From: Aneurinibacillus tyrosinisolvens
GTDB taxonomy: Bacteria; Bacillota; Bacilli; Aneurinibacillales; Aneurinibacillaceae
Direction: 5' to 3'
DNA length: 64,000 nucleotides
NCBI RefSeq assembly: GCF_001015055.1
Contig: NZ_BBWZ01000009.1
Location: forward strand, 110,060 to 174,059
Positions 54,901 to 63,977 of this stretch are shown here, one piece after another (within the stretch, counting starts at the first letter, position 1; every line of letters begins with the position of its first letter). Made by a program: the position numbers and the translations under genes. The notes below the pieces were generated by a model. The model was given only the letters and a program-made list of their open reading frames with translations. It made no database searches and was not told where the DNA came from.

Positions 54901-56514
54901 AGGGAAAAGTGCAGGGCGTCCGCCGATGACAACGCGTGTTGAAAAATGCTCCATTTCCCGCTCCCGGTCGATTGCCGGGTTCGTTACAACGGCTACACTT
55001 TCTTTAATATAGTCAGGGATATTTTGCCGTACTTCTGCAATGGCAGCCAGAGGCGCATCGTGACCAAGTGAACGAATTGGTTCCGCTCCGTTCGTAGCCA
55101 TCTGCTCTGCAAGCTGGATGTGCTCTCTTTCCCAGCCAAACGCCGCATATTGCTGGTTCGTCACGCCTTCGATATCGGAATAAGGAGCTGTAGCGGCCGG
55201 GGCATGAGAGAATTGAAGCTGTGTGCGGAAGCCTGCAAAATCCGCTTTTTTAAGTGAACGTTCGAGAACAAGGTTCTGTACCTCATGGTGCAAAATGACC
55301 TGAACCGGCTGTCCCGGATTCAACTGCACGCCAACCTTTTCGCCTGGTGCAAGGGATTTAGGTTCGTTAACCATCTCATACACAGGAACGACTCCCTGTT
55401 CGGAAGAGAAATAGAGAGAGGTTTCGCTCTCTACCATCCATACAGGACGAAGGCCAAGTGCGTCGACGCTAAAGATACATTCGTTTCCATAACGAGATAC
55501 GATACCGGCCGGCCCCTGAGCATAATGGCCCCATGTCTGACGGTAATAAACATAAAGGTCCTGCAGCTCCGGACGTAAGTTTTTCATTTCATTAATAATC
55601 GGCGGGAACACCATTTCCATCGCTTCAAATAGAGATAAATCATAGCGGTGGATAAGCGTCTCGATCGCTCTGTTCATATTTTGCGAGTCGCTGCCGCCCT
55701 TAACAAGATCGACACCGAGCATAGTTGCTTCGTCTTCCAGTTTACGAATCGTGTTAATCTCTCCGTTATGTCCGAGAATCGTAAACGGCTGGACGCGGAA
55801 GAAATTGGACAGTGTATTCGTAGAATAGCGGTTATGTCCGACCGTTACAGAAGACGCAAATTCCGGCTCCTGAATGTCCTGGAAATAATCAGGAAGAATA
55901 TTAGCGGCCCCCATTACCTTATAGGAAGCGGAGTAGTTGCTCAGAGAAGCCACATGAACGTTATACGTTTCTTCGATAGCGATGAGCAATTCAAACAATG
56001 TATTTTCAATTCTATTTTTTCCTTTATAGTTACAGGCAAGCTGCCAGAAAACAGGCTCATCTGCACGGCCGTTCTTACCCAGCACCGCGCTGTTTACAGC
56101 GCCCTGTTGTTCCAACTCAATGGTTACTTCTGCTTCAGCAAACATCTGCCGGATGGAAGACATTACATTCTCTACATCGCAATTACGTGCGGGAATGAAA
56201 ATATGGCCTATGGCAAAAGAAGGCGAGTAAGCCAGTTCAGCAGGTTTTCCGGCGTCAGCCAGCTTCTTCGCCCACAATTCGCGGGGAATATCGCTTAGGA
56301 TACCGCATCCATCGCCTTCGCCGTCAATAAATCCTGAACGGTGTTCCATCTTGATAAGGGCATTGATGATTTTAGAAATGTTATCACGGTGTGGTTTACC
56401 GTTTTTTTCAATAATAGCAACAATGCCACAGCTGTCATGCTCTTCTGCCTGATGATTGCGGAAATTGCCGAAATCTGCTTTTTTCATCACTTCGGTCAGT
56501 GAACTGACCTTCAC
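51994..56514 (-). CDS. gltB: Glutamate synthase large subunit
   Basis: The roughly 1,500-residue protein has an N-terminal class-II glutamine amidotransferase with Cys29 (EEHDSCGIVAI), exposed after removal of a short propeptide. A central domain, an FMN domain (about 800-1190, GGTGAARVHALQ) with the 3Fe-4S site CTTCRGCHLDTC near residue 1100, and a C-terminal GXGXG domain follow. It makes two glutamates from glutamine and 2-oxoglutarate. The small subunit gltD and the activator gltC are absent here, which is unusual. The start is uncertain: GTG 56514 overlaps the AGGAGG, while ATG 56487 lies far from it. Confidence 0.9.
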   Translation of the reverse strand: MKVSSLTEVMKKADFGNFRNHQAEEHDSCGIVAIIEKNGKPHRDNISKIINALIKMEHRSGFIDGEGDGCGILSDIPRELWAKKLADAGKPAELAYSPSFAIGHIFIPARNCDVENVMSSIRQMFAEAEVTIELEQQGAVNSAVLGKNGRADEPVFWQLACNYKGKNRIENTLFELLIAIEETYNVHVASLSNYSASYKVMGAANILPDYFQDIQEPEFASSVTVGHNRYSTNTLSNFFRVQPFTILGHNGEINTIRKLEDEATMLGVDLVKGGSDSQNMNRAIETLIHRYDLSLFEAMEMVFPPIINEMKNLRPELQDLYVYYRQTWGHYAQGPAGIVSRYGNECIFSVDALGLRPVWMVESETSLYFSSEQGVVPVYEMVNEPKSLAPGEKVGVQLNPGQPVQVILHHEVQNLVLERSLKKADFAGFRTQLQFSHAPAATAPYSDIEGVTNQQYAAFGWEREHIQLAEQMATNGAEPIRSLGHDAPLAAIAEVRQNIPDYIKESVAVVTNPAIDREREMEHFSTRVVIGGRPALFPANNGVTQGLELPSPILLEGSSLQNLAEELHTLSLEQIMEHFPASASIVPVHFSGEEKIANALERIASTAVSAAEGGARILLLDDGQSHQNGNFWLDPHLALAKIDHALKIAGERGNNNLRRQVTLIVRSGAIRSLHDLALLFGLGADAVSPYLLFATVFAKDAERSVSNLFQSLNKGLEKVISTIGIHELRGYSRLFSSIGLHTEVAEILDIVNFCGSEKAGISFLNLEEDSKTRYEEFNSEQARPAKIFHLWPRIWKSIGEVASGSLPYREFADKLILQEQENPLAIRHLADFDKSKSGAPVAPETVDVSIGEHSLPFLISSMSFGSQNETAFRAYAEAADQLNMISFNGEGGEIKDMLGKYPRTRGQQIASGRFGVNIELANSSNLLEIKIGQGAKPGEGGHLPGKKVTAKVAAARNATLGSDLISPSNNHDIYSIEDLAQMITELKTANSEAKVCVKVPIVPNIGTIAVGVAKAGADFITLSGFDGGTGAARVHALQHVGLPVEIGVKAAHTALIEAGLRDKVELWADGGIKGGHDVVKMLLLGANRVGFGTLSMLAVGCTTCRGCHLDTCHVGIATQIETVEEAQEHGLRRFVPRVLDIAVENLKRLFTAIGEEVRLLTAELGFERTQDMVGRADLMIQTRGLSQLDLSSLLREVSFPYAESPRVESRVLVAAGVESYEIEDSYASPQAPINETFTDVLSDQRVLGSRYSGARVKPYLDGSYVNLPEVSLTFDNGSVPGNGLAAFNAEGVSIRVRGGAQDGVGKTGFGGRVSIMKSPNAHGGFINGSVGKSFCYGAQKGLYIVQGNADARACIRLSGADVIIGGELTQPINDSLGGIGARANIKGFAFEYMTNGRAVVLGDPGPWICSGMTGGTVYLHIQPEMGLDEAAIKRRIAKAAKVTLQPLNQKGKEDLSYLLGEYVTELEASNQPQTAEHIRQLLAQAETNFVMVTPVKEQADPSIATE

Positions 56515-56625
56515 CTCCTAAATAAACAGTAGAAATCTCTCACTTCTGCCATTCTTATATTCCACACAGGATGCTGTTCGATTTTCTATGTGTGTTACCG
56601 AACTGTTGTGCGGGGAATGGCGGGT

Positions 56626-56649
56626 ACGTTCTTAAATGAAACAGAACGT
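56626..56649 (-). promoter_or_regulatory. Inverted repeat in the gltB leader
   Basis: ACGTTCT (56626-56632) and AGAACGT (56643-56649) are perfect 7-base arms, about 115 bases before the gltB start. They could be a regulator site or a leader hairpin. Confidence 0.4.
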
Positions 56650-56788
56650 TTGAAAAAGTAAATATAGAATAAAGAATATCACGAATTTTCTTTTCGAACA
56701 ATAAGCTAATGATTAAATATTCATATGTAAGCGTTTTTACCCGTGCTGTGAACAAGAAATTAAATAATCGTAATTGAAAGTTTTAAGA

Positions 56789-56809
56789 GGTTTATCCGAA
56801 CAATAAACC
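56789..56809. promoter_or_regulatory. Inverted repeat in the gltB upstream region
   Basis: GGTTTAT (56789-56795) and ATAAACC (56803-56809) are perfect arms around seven bases, in the 420-base A+T-rich gene-free stretch between gltB and the terminator at 56936. Nothing else there was recognised apart from this and the site at 56626-56649. Confidence 0.4.
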
Positions 56810-56935
56810 CTTCCAAGCCCGAAAAAGTTTGTGTTTATTTGTCCGCCTTTGAGAGTTTATCAGCAAGGTTCTTGTGAAAGGTATACGATTATAGAATAAA
56901 ATTACCTATTTATACTTTTTGATAATATTTGTATA

Positions 56936-56974
56936 TAAAAAGCGGGAGTATCCGCAGACACTCCCGCTTTTTTA
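56936..56974 (-). terminator. Terminator after gsaB
   Basis: AAAAAGCGGGAGT pairs with ACTCCCGCTTTTTT. On the minus strand it ends with a T run. Confidence 0.85.
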
Positions 56975-56999
56975 TGAAAATAATGGATAAATATTAATT

Positions 57000-58288
57000 C
57001 TAACGCATTTTTATAAAAGACTTACCCGCTGCTTCGATGGTGCGGTTAATGTCGTCTTCTGTATGGGCGGTTGTAATAAACCATGCTTCATATTTTGAAG
57101 GGGCAAGGCATACGCCTTCCTCCAGAATGTTCCGGAAGAAATGGGCAAAAGCTTCACCGTCAGCAGCTTTCGCTTCCTCATAATTGGTCACAGGGCCTTC
57201 AGTAAAATACATGGCGAGCGCACCTACTACTCTGTTAATTATTACACCTATACCTGCTGACGCTGCGCCCTTGCGCAGGCCATCTTCAAGCATAGCGCCA
57301 AGGCGGCCCATTTCTTCATAGACGCCTGGCTGTTCAAGCACCTCTAAGCACGCGATTCCTGCCTGGATGGATACCGGGTTCCCCGCATGCGTGCCCGCCT
57401 GGTAAGCAGGGCCAAGCGGTGCAACCTGCTCCATAATGTCTTTTCTTCCGCCGTAGGCGCCGATCGGAAGTCCGCCGCCGATAATTTTGCCAAGCGCCGT
57501 TAAATCCGGTTCGATACCAAGCAGGTTTTGTGCTCCACCGTACGTGAAACGAAAGGCGGTAATCACTTCATCATAAATGACAAGCGCTCCAGCTGCGTGG
57601 GCCAGCCGGTTTACCTCTTCAAGGAAGCCTTCCTTAGGCATAACAATACCGAAGTTACCGACAATCGGTTCAACAAGAACACCGGCGATTTCGTGGCCCC
57701 ATTTTTCCATCGCTTGAGACAAAGCATCTACATCGTTAAACGGAACGGTGATGACTTCATTTGCAATTGACTGCGGAATCCCCGCACTGTCGGGAATTCC
57801 AAGGGTAGACGGCCCGGAGCCTGCGGCAACAAGCACCAAATCGGAGTGTCCGTGGTAACAGCCGGCGAATTTAAGGATTTTTGTGCGCCCGGTGTACGCG
57901 CGGGCAACACGAATCGTTGTCATAACGGCTTCGGTTCCGGAGTTGTTAAAACGGATTTTCTCCATAGAAGGGATCGCTTCCCGAATTTTGCGGGCGAATT
58001 TAATTTCCCATGGAGTAGGGGTGCCGTACAGTGTACCATTTTGTGCCGCCCGTGTGATCGCTTCTGTTATATGCGGATGGGCATGCCCTGTAATAATAGG
58101 GCCGTAGGTGCAAGGTAATCTATGTATTTGTTTCCATCTACATCCCAGAAATAGGCACCTTTTGCTTTTTCCATCGTGACGGGTGCACCGCCGCCAACTG
58201 CTTTAAAAGAGCGGGACGGGCTGTTGACTCCGCCAACAATAACGTCGGTCGCTTCCCTGTATAGTTGTTCAGAACGTGAGTGATTCAA
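57000..58288 (-). pseudogene. gsaB: Glutamate-1-semialdehyde 2,1-aminomutase, second-copy type, frameshifted
   Basis: The start is TTG 58288 with AGGAGG eight bases upstream. The first frame reads [20 protein letters not shown] to KYIDYLA and then loses the family sequence. The rest continues in another frame as [12 protein letters not shown] through [15 protein letters not shown], the PLP Lys segment [16 protein letters not shown], to 57000. One base (C on the plus strand) is missing between 58108 and 58109; restoring it gives about 429 residues, the normal length. The enzyme makes 5-aminolevulinate for tetrapyrroles. B. subtilis has a second copy, gsaB, in this neighbourhood, so a hemL in the main haem operon may back it up. 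A sequencing deletion is equally possible. Confidence 0.88.
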
Positions 58289-58398
58289 ATGGCATTCCTC
58301 CTGTATGAATGTGTCTTTTATACTTTACCACTGATGAAAACTTATTGTAAAAGAGGTATAATTGTATCTTATGGATCTGAAGTGGAGGGAGAAAATAT

Positions 58399-59406
58399 AT
58401 GCTGCGGATTGAAGCAAAAGGACTGACAAAAGAATTTAAATCGTACACGAGTCGCGCCGGTCTTTCCGGAGCTTTCCGTGATTTGTTTAATCGCCAATAT
58501 AGAACGATGCGTGCTGTCGATTCGATTGACCTGCGCATTGAGCCGGGAGAAATGGTCGGATATATTGGGGAAAATGGAGCGGGTAAATCAACAACGATCA
58601 AGATGCTGACCGGCATTCTTATGCCGACGTCCGGCTATTTGCGTGTAAATGGAATGGACCCGCATCGGGAAAGGGAGCGTTTTGTCCAAACGATTGGCGT
58701 AGTTTTTGGGCAGAGGAGCCAGCTGTGGTGGGATATTGCTGTTCAGGAGTCATTTACTCTTCTGAAGAAGGTATATAGGATTTCGGATGAACAATATAAC
58801 AAACATATGCGCCATGTTATTGAGGTGCTTGAAATTGAGGACCTGCTCACCAGGCCGGTTCGTAAGCTAAGCCTTGGACAGCGCATGCGGTGCGAGCTGG
58901 CAGCGGCTTTGATTCATAACCCGCCGTTATTATTCCTTGATGAGCCTACCATTGGGCTTGATGTGCTTGTGAAGCTGAAAATCCGTGAATTTCTTAAGGA
59001 GATTAACGAAGAGTACGGGACGACGATTTTGCTTACCACGCACGATCTTTCAGATATTGAAGCGCTATGCTCCCGGGTTGTCATGCTGGATGGAGGGAAA
59101 GTTATATACGACGGAGGGCTTAATGAACTGCGGACAACATGGGGGAATCAGAAAACTGTACTCATTGAATTCACAAATCCTGTAGCTGCAGATAGCCTGA
59201 GTCTTCTCACAAAAAGCCTCCCTGTGAGCTGGCAGCGGGAAAACGAGCTTCGCTATCGGGCGGTTTTCGCGGAGGAAAATACGGCCATTTCCGAACTTCT
59301 ATCTCTTATTATTCCTCATTATGAAGTAAAGGATATATCAATCGAGGCTACCAGCACCGAAGAAATTGTTCGTGAAATATACAGAGAAGGTATCGCTCAT
59401 GCTTAG
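58399..59406 (+). CDS. ABC transporter ATP-binding protein (ABC-2 exporter)
   Basis: The 335-residue ATPase has Walker A GENGAGKST, signature LSLGQRMR, Walker B LLFLDEPTIGLD and the switch His in TTHDLSD. GGAGGGAG precedes the ATG. Its stop overlaps the start of the first permease gene. Together with the next two genes it forms a three-gene ABC exporter with two different membrane subunits. Confidence 0.9.
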   Translation: MLRIEAKGLTKEFKSYTSRAGLSGAFRDLFNRQYRTMRAVDSIDLRIEPGEMVGYIGENGAGKSTTIKMLTGILMPTSGYLRVNGMDPHRERERFVQTIGVVFGQRSQLWWDIAVQESFTLLKKVYRISDEQYNKHMRHVIEVLEIEDLLTRPVRKLSLGQRMRCELAAALIHNPPLLFLDEPTIGLDVLVKLKIREFLKEINEEYGTTILLTTHDLSDIEALCSRVVMLDGGKVIYDGGLNELRTTWGNQKTVLIEFTNPVAADSLSLLTKSLPVSWQRENELRYRAVFAEENTAISELLSLIIPHYEVKDISIEATSTEEIVREIYREGIAHA

Positions 59407-60193
59407 TATGTATGCGGAAATCATTCGGATTCGTTTTCTTACGATGCTGGCGTACCGGGTAAATTACTACAGTGGGATTGTTGTCTACGGTATTAACATC
59501 GGTGCCTACTATTTCCTCTGGAATGCAATATACGGCGGGCAATCAACCATGGGGGGGATGACATCCTTGCAAATGGTTACGTATGTTGCGATAAGCTGGA
59601 TGGCGCGGGCATTTTACTTTAACAACATCGATCGGGAAATGGCGCTGGATATAAAAGAAGGCAAAGTTGCGATTGAGATGATTCGCCCTTACAATTACCT
59701 TCTTGTTAAAATGATGCAGGGGCTGGGTGAGGGGGTTTTTCGTCTTTTGTTTTTCTCGATACCTGGCATGCTCATTGTCAGTTTTATTTTTCCGATTCAT
59801 TATCCCCACAGTGTGAGCACATGGATGTGGTATGCGTTGAGCCTGCTCATTAGCTTTACGATAAATACGCAAATTAACTTGATTACAGGACTGCTTACCT
59901 TCTTCTTTTACAACAATGATGGATTAATGAGGGCCAAGCGCGTGGTCGTTGACCTGTTCTCCGGGCTGATTCTGCCGATTAGCTTCTACCCGCTGTGGGC
60001 ACAGGAAATATTGAAGTACTTGCCGTTTCAGGCGATTAGCTACCTGCCAGGAGTGATTTTTACCCAGGCAGTCAAGGGGCAGGCCATTTATTCCGCCGTT
60101 TTCATTCAGGTTATCTGGCTGCTTGTTCTTATGATTCCGATTCAGTGGATGTGGTGGCGTGCCCGCAAAAACGTCATCATTCAGGGGGGGTAA
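59399..60193 (+). CDS. ABC-2 family permease, first subunit
   Basis: The 264-residue protein has six membrane segments and resembles the ABC_2_membrane_6 family (RIRFLTMLAYRVNYYSGI at the N-terminus). AGAAGG eight bases before ATG 59399 sets the start, overlapping the ATPase stop. The substrate is unknown; some relatives export viologens. Confidence 0.82.
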   Translation: MLSMYAEIIRIRFLTMLAYRVNYYSGIVVYGINIGAYYFLWNAIYGGQSTMGGMTSLQMVTYVAISWMARAFYFNNIDREMALDIKEGKVAIEMIRPYNYLLVKMMQGLGEGVFRLLFFSIPGMLIVSFIFPIHYPHSVSTWMWYALSLLISFTINTQINLITGLLTFFFYNNDGLMRAKRVVVDLFSGLILPISFYPLWAQEILKYLPFQAISYLPGVIFTQAVKGQAIYSAVFIQVIWLLVLMIPIQWMWWRARKNVIIQGG

Positions 60194-60196
60194 TCC

Positions 60197-60982
60197 ATGT
60201 TTTATCTTTCGTTGTTCTGGGATTATCTCAAGCAGTATTTCAAAATGCGCTTTGCCTATCGCATGGACTTCGTGAATGGGATTCTCTCGGACTTTGTTTT
60301 TCAATTGACTAATCTTATTTTTATCCTTGTAGTGTTTCAGCATACATCCTTGCTAAAAGGGTGGTCGAAGGATGAGATTATTTTTATCTATGGCTTTTTT
60401 CTTGTTCCTTATGCTGTATTCTCCACGTTCTTCAATCTATGGGAGTTCCAGGAGAAATACATTATTAAAGGGGAAATGGACCGGATTTTAACGCGGCCTG
60501 CCCACAATTTATTTCAGGTTATGCTTGAGACAATGGACCCGCAGTCACTTGTCGGAGCGGCAACGGGGTTGATTATTATGACATATTCGGGAATTCAGCT
60601 GGGTCTGGATTTTTCGTGGTATGACCCGATTGTTTTCGTTCTCCTGGTCATTTCGGGTGCCCTTGTGTATGGCGGGGTATATACAGGCATCGCGGCGATC
60701 GGCTTCTTTACAGACTCGAAAACAGGAATATCGCCGATGATTTATAACGTCCAGAACTACGGACGTTACCCCGTCAATATTTACAACAAAGCCATTCGAT
60801 TTCTGCTCACCTGGATTTTGCCGTTCGCTTTCGTTGGTGTGTATCCGGCAGCTTATTTCTTAAAGAGACAGGAATATTATTTTTACAGTATGCTGACGCC
60901 TGTAATTGGGGTTGTGTTTTTTGCCCTCGGTGTAATGGCGTGGAATTATGGAGTGAAAAATTACAAAGGAGCAGGTTCCTGA
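60197..60982 (+). CDS. ABC-2 family permease, second subunit
   Basis: The 261-residue protein has six membrane segments and the same family layout as the gene before it (YLKQYFKMRFAYRMDFVNGI, EMDRILTRPAHNLFQVML). It starts three bases after the first permease stop, so the three ABC genes are one operon closed by a terminator. Confidence 0.82.
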   Translation: MFYLSLFWDYLKQYFKMRFAYRMDFVNGILSDFVFQLTNLIFILVVFQHTSLLKGWSKDEIIFIYGFFLVPYAVFSTFFNLWEFQEKYIIKGEMDRILTRPAHNLFQVMLETMDPQSLVGAATGLIIMTYSGIQLGLDFSWYDPIVFVLLVISGALVYGGVYTGIAAIGFFTDSKTGISPMIYNVQNYGRYPVNIYNKAIRFLLTWILPFAFVGVYPAAYFLKRQEYYFYSMLTPVIGVVFFALGVMAWNYGVKNYKGAGS

Positions 60983-61008
60983 ATGCAGGAGCCGCTCCTT
61001 TCTTTGTT
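60965..61008 (+). terminator. Terminator of the ABC-2 operon
   Basis: AAAGGAGC and GCTCCTTT form the outer stem and GGTTCCTG/CAGGAGCC the inner one, followed by CTTTGTTTT. Confidence 0.75.
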
Positions 61009-61073
61009 TTATATGGGAAAAGTTGATAAGATGAAAGAGAAATATATCATTCAACGTTTGAGGAGGTATTTAC

Positions 61074-61547
61074 ATGGCTGATTTAACGGTTGGACAGGCA
61101 GCCCCCGACTTTACACTGCCTGCAAGCAATGGAGAAGAGGTTTCGCTCCATGATTTTCGCGGCAAAAATGTTGTTCTCTATTTTTACCCGAAGGATAATA
61201 CGCCGGGATGCACAAAAGAATCGTGTGATTTCCGTGATAACGCGGGCCAATTTGAAGCTAAAAATACGATTATCCTCGGGGTTAGTACCGATAGTTTAGC
61301 GTCGCATGATAAATTTATTAAAAAGTACGATTTGCCTTTTATACTGCTCAGTGACACGGATGCGGCTGTTTCGAAATTGTATGACGTGTATAAGCTTAAA
61401 AAGAATTTCGGGAAAGAGTATATGGGGATTGAGCGTTCCACTTTCATCATTGATAAAGAGGGGCAGCTCGCCCGGGAATACCGAAAAGTGAAAGTAGATG
61501 GACACGTGGAAGAGGCGCTTGCTTTTATCCGTGAAAATTTGGAATAA
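61074..61547 (+). CDS. bcp: Thiol peroxidase, Bcp/PrxQ type
   Basis: The 157-residue peroxiredoxin has the peroxidatic Cys46 in [14 protein letters not shown], with the resolving Cys51 five residues later as in PrxQ. It reduces hydroperoxides with thioredoxin. GGAGG seven bases before the ATG fixes the start. The place after gsaB matches B. subtilis ygaF. Confidence 0.95.
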   Translation: MADLTVGQAAPDFTLPASNGEEVSLHDFRGKNVVLYFYPKDNTPGCTKESCDFRDNAGQFEAKNTIILGVSTDSLASHDKFIKKYDLPFILLSDTDAAVSKLYDVYKLKKNFGKEYMGIERSTFIIDKEGQLAREYRKVKVDGHVEEALAFIRENLE

Positions 61548-61579
61548 TGTTTTTTTATAAATAAGGTGAGGTGTAGGTA

Positions 61580-62347
61580 ATGGGCATAGCTCATTATGAT
61601 TGGACGGATTATTATGATGTGATTTCAACGGGCATTGATTATGACATCGAGTTTTATACGGAGCTGGCTAAGAGTGCAAATGGGCCGGTACTTGATTTGG
61701 CGTGCGGCACAGGCCGTTTTTTGGTTCCGATGGCGATGCAGGGAATCGAGGTTGTTGGCGTCGATTCCTCGGACAAAATGCTCGCAAAAGCAAAGGCGAA
61801 AGCGGAGATTGCAAAGGTGGTAGATCGTATCGCTTTTGTTGAGGCGGATATGCGTTCTTTTGAACTTGAACGGACGTTTCCTCTTGTGATGGTTCCTTAT
61901 CGTTCCTTTCTTCATCTTCTGACGGTAAAGGATCAGGTCGCTGCGCTAAGGCAAATCCGAAAGCATTTAGCAAAAGATGGTTTGCTTGCGCTGAATATAT
62001 TTGTCCCTTTGATTAAGCACTTATATGAACAGGAAGAAAGAAGTTCTACCCGGGGGATTTATCCGATTCCGGGGAGCGAGGATCGTCTCGTTGTTTGGGA
62101 TTACACGAGGTACGACCATTTTCAGCAAATAGCAGAAATCATTCGCCAGTACGAACGTACAAATAAATCGGGGGAATTGATACAGCGTGTCATTGCTCCT
62201 TTTCACATACGCTATATTTTTCCGATGGAGCTTCATCATCTTCTGAAGTTAGCGGGTTTTTCCGTTGTTTCCAGGTATGGGGATTTTAAGAAAGCAGCGT
62301 TCGGGCCTGAAAGTACTGAACTCATTATCGTGGCCAAAAAAGAATAG
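61580..62347 (+). CDS. Class I SAM-dependent methyltransferase
   Basis: The 255-residue protein has motif I VLDLACGTGRFLVP and post-motif VVGVDSSDKMLAKA, then the acidic AFVEADMRSF. It binds S-adenosylmethionine; the acceptor is unknown. It follows bcp by 32 bases and precedes the dehydrogenase by 22, so the three may be co-transcribed. Confidence 0.88.
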   Translation: MGIAHYDWTDYYDVISTGIDYDIEFYTELAKSANGPVLDLACGTGRFLVPMAMQGIEVVGVDSSDKMLAKAKAKAEIAKVVDRIAFVEADMRSFELERTFPLVMVPYRSFLHLLTVKDQVAALRQIRKHLAKDGLLALNIFVPLIKHLYEQEERSSTRGIYPIPGSEDRLVVWDYTRYDHFQQIAEIIRQYERTNKSGELIQRVIAPFHIRYIFPMELHHLLKLAGFSVVSRYGDFKKAAFGPESTELIIVAKKE

Positions 62348-62369
62348 CATGCAGGGGAGATGAGAACGT

Positions 62370-63323
62370 ATGAAGATTGTTTCCACGGCAAAAATGGGCC
62401 AGCGCCATCAACACGCGCTGCAGGAAAAATTTGCGCACCATGACTTTCACTTCTACCCTTCTCTAAAAGAAGCGGGTGGAGTAGTCAGAGACGCAGAAAT
62501 TTTAATTACATATGGTGAAGATTTAACTCCCGAAAGGGTTATGGAAATGACTCGGCTGCACTGGATTCAGGTAATTAGCGCCGGCTTGGACATAATGCCG
62601 CTTCCTGCCCTGGGGAAGGCCGGAGTTATTGTAACGAATGCCAGTGGCATCCATAAGATTCCGATGGCTGAATATACGTTTGCTGTGCTGCTGCAGGTCG
62701 CGCGTGAAATGAATACACTATATGAGAATCAGAAAAACAAAAAGTGGGACCGAACGCTTCGGGTGGAAGAACTGTATGGAAAAACAATGGGGATTATCGG
62801 CGTAGGCGCCATTGGTGAAGAAATTGCGCGGCGGGCGAAAGTTTTTGGTATGCAAGTCCTTGGCGTTTCCCGCAGCGGCCATCCTAAAGATGTATGTGAC
62901 GAGATGCATAAGCAGTCGGAACTATTGAAGGTTCTTCCCCGTTGCGACTATGTTGTGATTGCAGTTCCTTTGACGGAGGAGACACGGGGGCTGCTGGGGA
63001 AGAAAGAGCTTGAGGCAATGCGGCAGGATGCGGTTTTAATCAACATTGCGAGAGGGGAAGTAGTTGACGAAAAAAGACTCATCGAGCGTTTGGTGAATAA
63101 ACAGCTAAAAGCTGCTGTACTGGATGTTTTTTCGCAAGAGCCTTTACCTGAAACGTCCCCGATCTGGGAGCTTGATAATTGCATTATAACTCCGCATATA
63201 TCCGGACGTTCTCCCCTTTACATGGAAAGGGCGATGGAAATTTTTCATCAGAACCTTGATCTGTATGATAAAGGATTAAAGGATGAGATGATAAATAAAA
63301 TTGATTGCAGGCGCGGGTATTAG
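62370..63323 (+). CDS. D-2-hydroxyacid dehydrogenase family protein
   Basis: The 317-residue protein has the NAD-binding motif MGIIGVGAIGEEIARRAK. The catalytic Arg lies in LINIARGEVVDE, the Glu in SQEPLPETSP and the His in ITPHISG. It reduces 2-ketoacids or oxidises D-2-hydroxyacids; the substrate is not evident. GGGGAG precedes the ATG. Similar genes occur between bcp and perR in other Bacilli. Confidence 0.9.
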   Translation: MKIVSTAKMGQRHQHALQEKFAHHDFHFYPSLKEAGGVVRDAEILITYGEDLTPERVMEMTRLHWIQVISAGLDIMPLPALGKAGVIVTNASGIHKIPMAEYTFAVLLQVAREMNTLYENQKNKKWDRTLRVEELYGKTMGIIGVGAIGEEIARRAKVFGMQVLGVSRSGHPKDVCDEMHKQSELLKVLPRCDYVVIAVPLTEETRGLLGKKELEAMRQDAVLINIARGEVVDEKRLIERLVNKQLKAAVLDVFSQEPLPETSPIWELDNCIITPHISGRSPLYMERAMEIFHQNLDLYDKGLKDEMINKIDCRRGY

Positions 63324-63367
63324 CCGGTGTGCAGCTTTTAGTCATATAAAATGGGAGGGAATACGAA

Positions 63368-63919
63368 ATGAAGATTTATACAAAATCCGGCGATAAAGGG
63401 GAAACAAGTCTGATTTATGGAGTTCGTGTCCCTAAATACGATCTGCGTGTCGATGCCTACGGTACATGTGATGAAGCGAATTCTGCCATCGGGTTAGCTT
63501 TGTCGTATTTACCTGAAGAGGAAGAGTGGACTGAATTTAGGTCCGTTTTTCATATTATCCAAACGAAGCTGTTTCATGTTGGGGCGGAGTTAGCTACTCC
63601 TGCAGGAAAAGAGGTTGGATGGAAACTTGAGGAAGCTGACGTGCAGTTCCTTGAGAAATCGATTGATAAGTGGGATGAACAGTTGCCTGCCTTGACAAAC
63701 TTTGTTCTTCCCGGAGGGGCTTCTTCAGGAGCGGGGCTTCACTTTGCCCGAACGGTTGTGCGCAGGGCGGAGCGCAAGGCAATCGCACTTAGAGAGAGCG
63801 GAGAAGTTAACCCGACTGTAATAAGGTATCTAAACCGATTATCCGACTTTTTATTTGTAGCAGCACGCTATGCAAATCATAAATTAGGTAAGATTGAGCC
63901 TGCGCTTCATCAGGAATAG
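63368..63919 (+). CDS. Cob(I)alamin adenosyltransferase, PduO type
   Basis: The 183-residue protein has the PduO/MMAB signature YTKSGDKGETSLIYG and AYGTCDEANSAIGLA, and the C-terminal RRAERKAIALRE and NRLSDFLFVAARY. It transfers the adenosyl group of ATP to cobalamin, making coenzyme B12. GGGAGGG precedes the ATG, and a strong terminator follows. Confidence 0.94.
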   Translation: MKIYTKSGDKGETSLIYGVRVPKYDLRVDAYGTCDEANSAIGLALSYLPEEEEWTEFRSVFHIIQTKLFHVGAELATPAGKEVGWKLEEADVQFLEKSIDKWDEQLPALTNFVLPGGASSGAGLHFARTVVRRAERKAIALRESGEVNPTVIRYLNRLSDFLFVAARYANHKLGKIEPALHQE

Positions 63920-63927
63920 GAACGGAA

Positions 63928-63977
63928 TTTAAAGCAAGATAATTCCATCGTAAAATTATCTTGCTTTAAAAAAACCA
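63928..63977 (+). terminator. Terminator after the adenosyltransferase gene
   Basis: TTTAAAGCAAGATAATT pairs with AATTATCTTGCTTTAAA, followed by AAAAACC; A and T runs flank both sides, so it may work in either direction. Confidence 0.75.
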
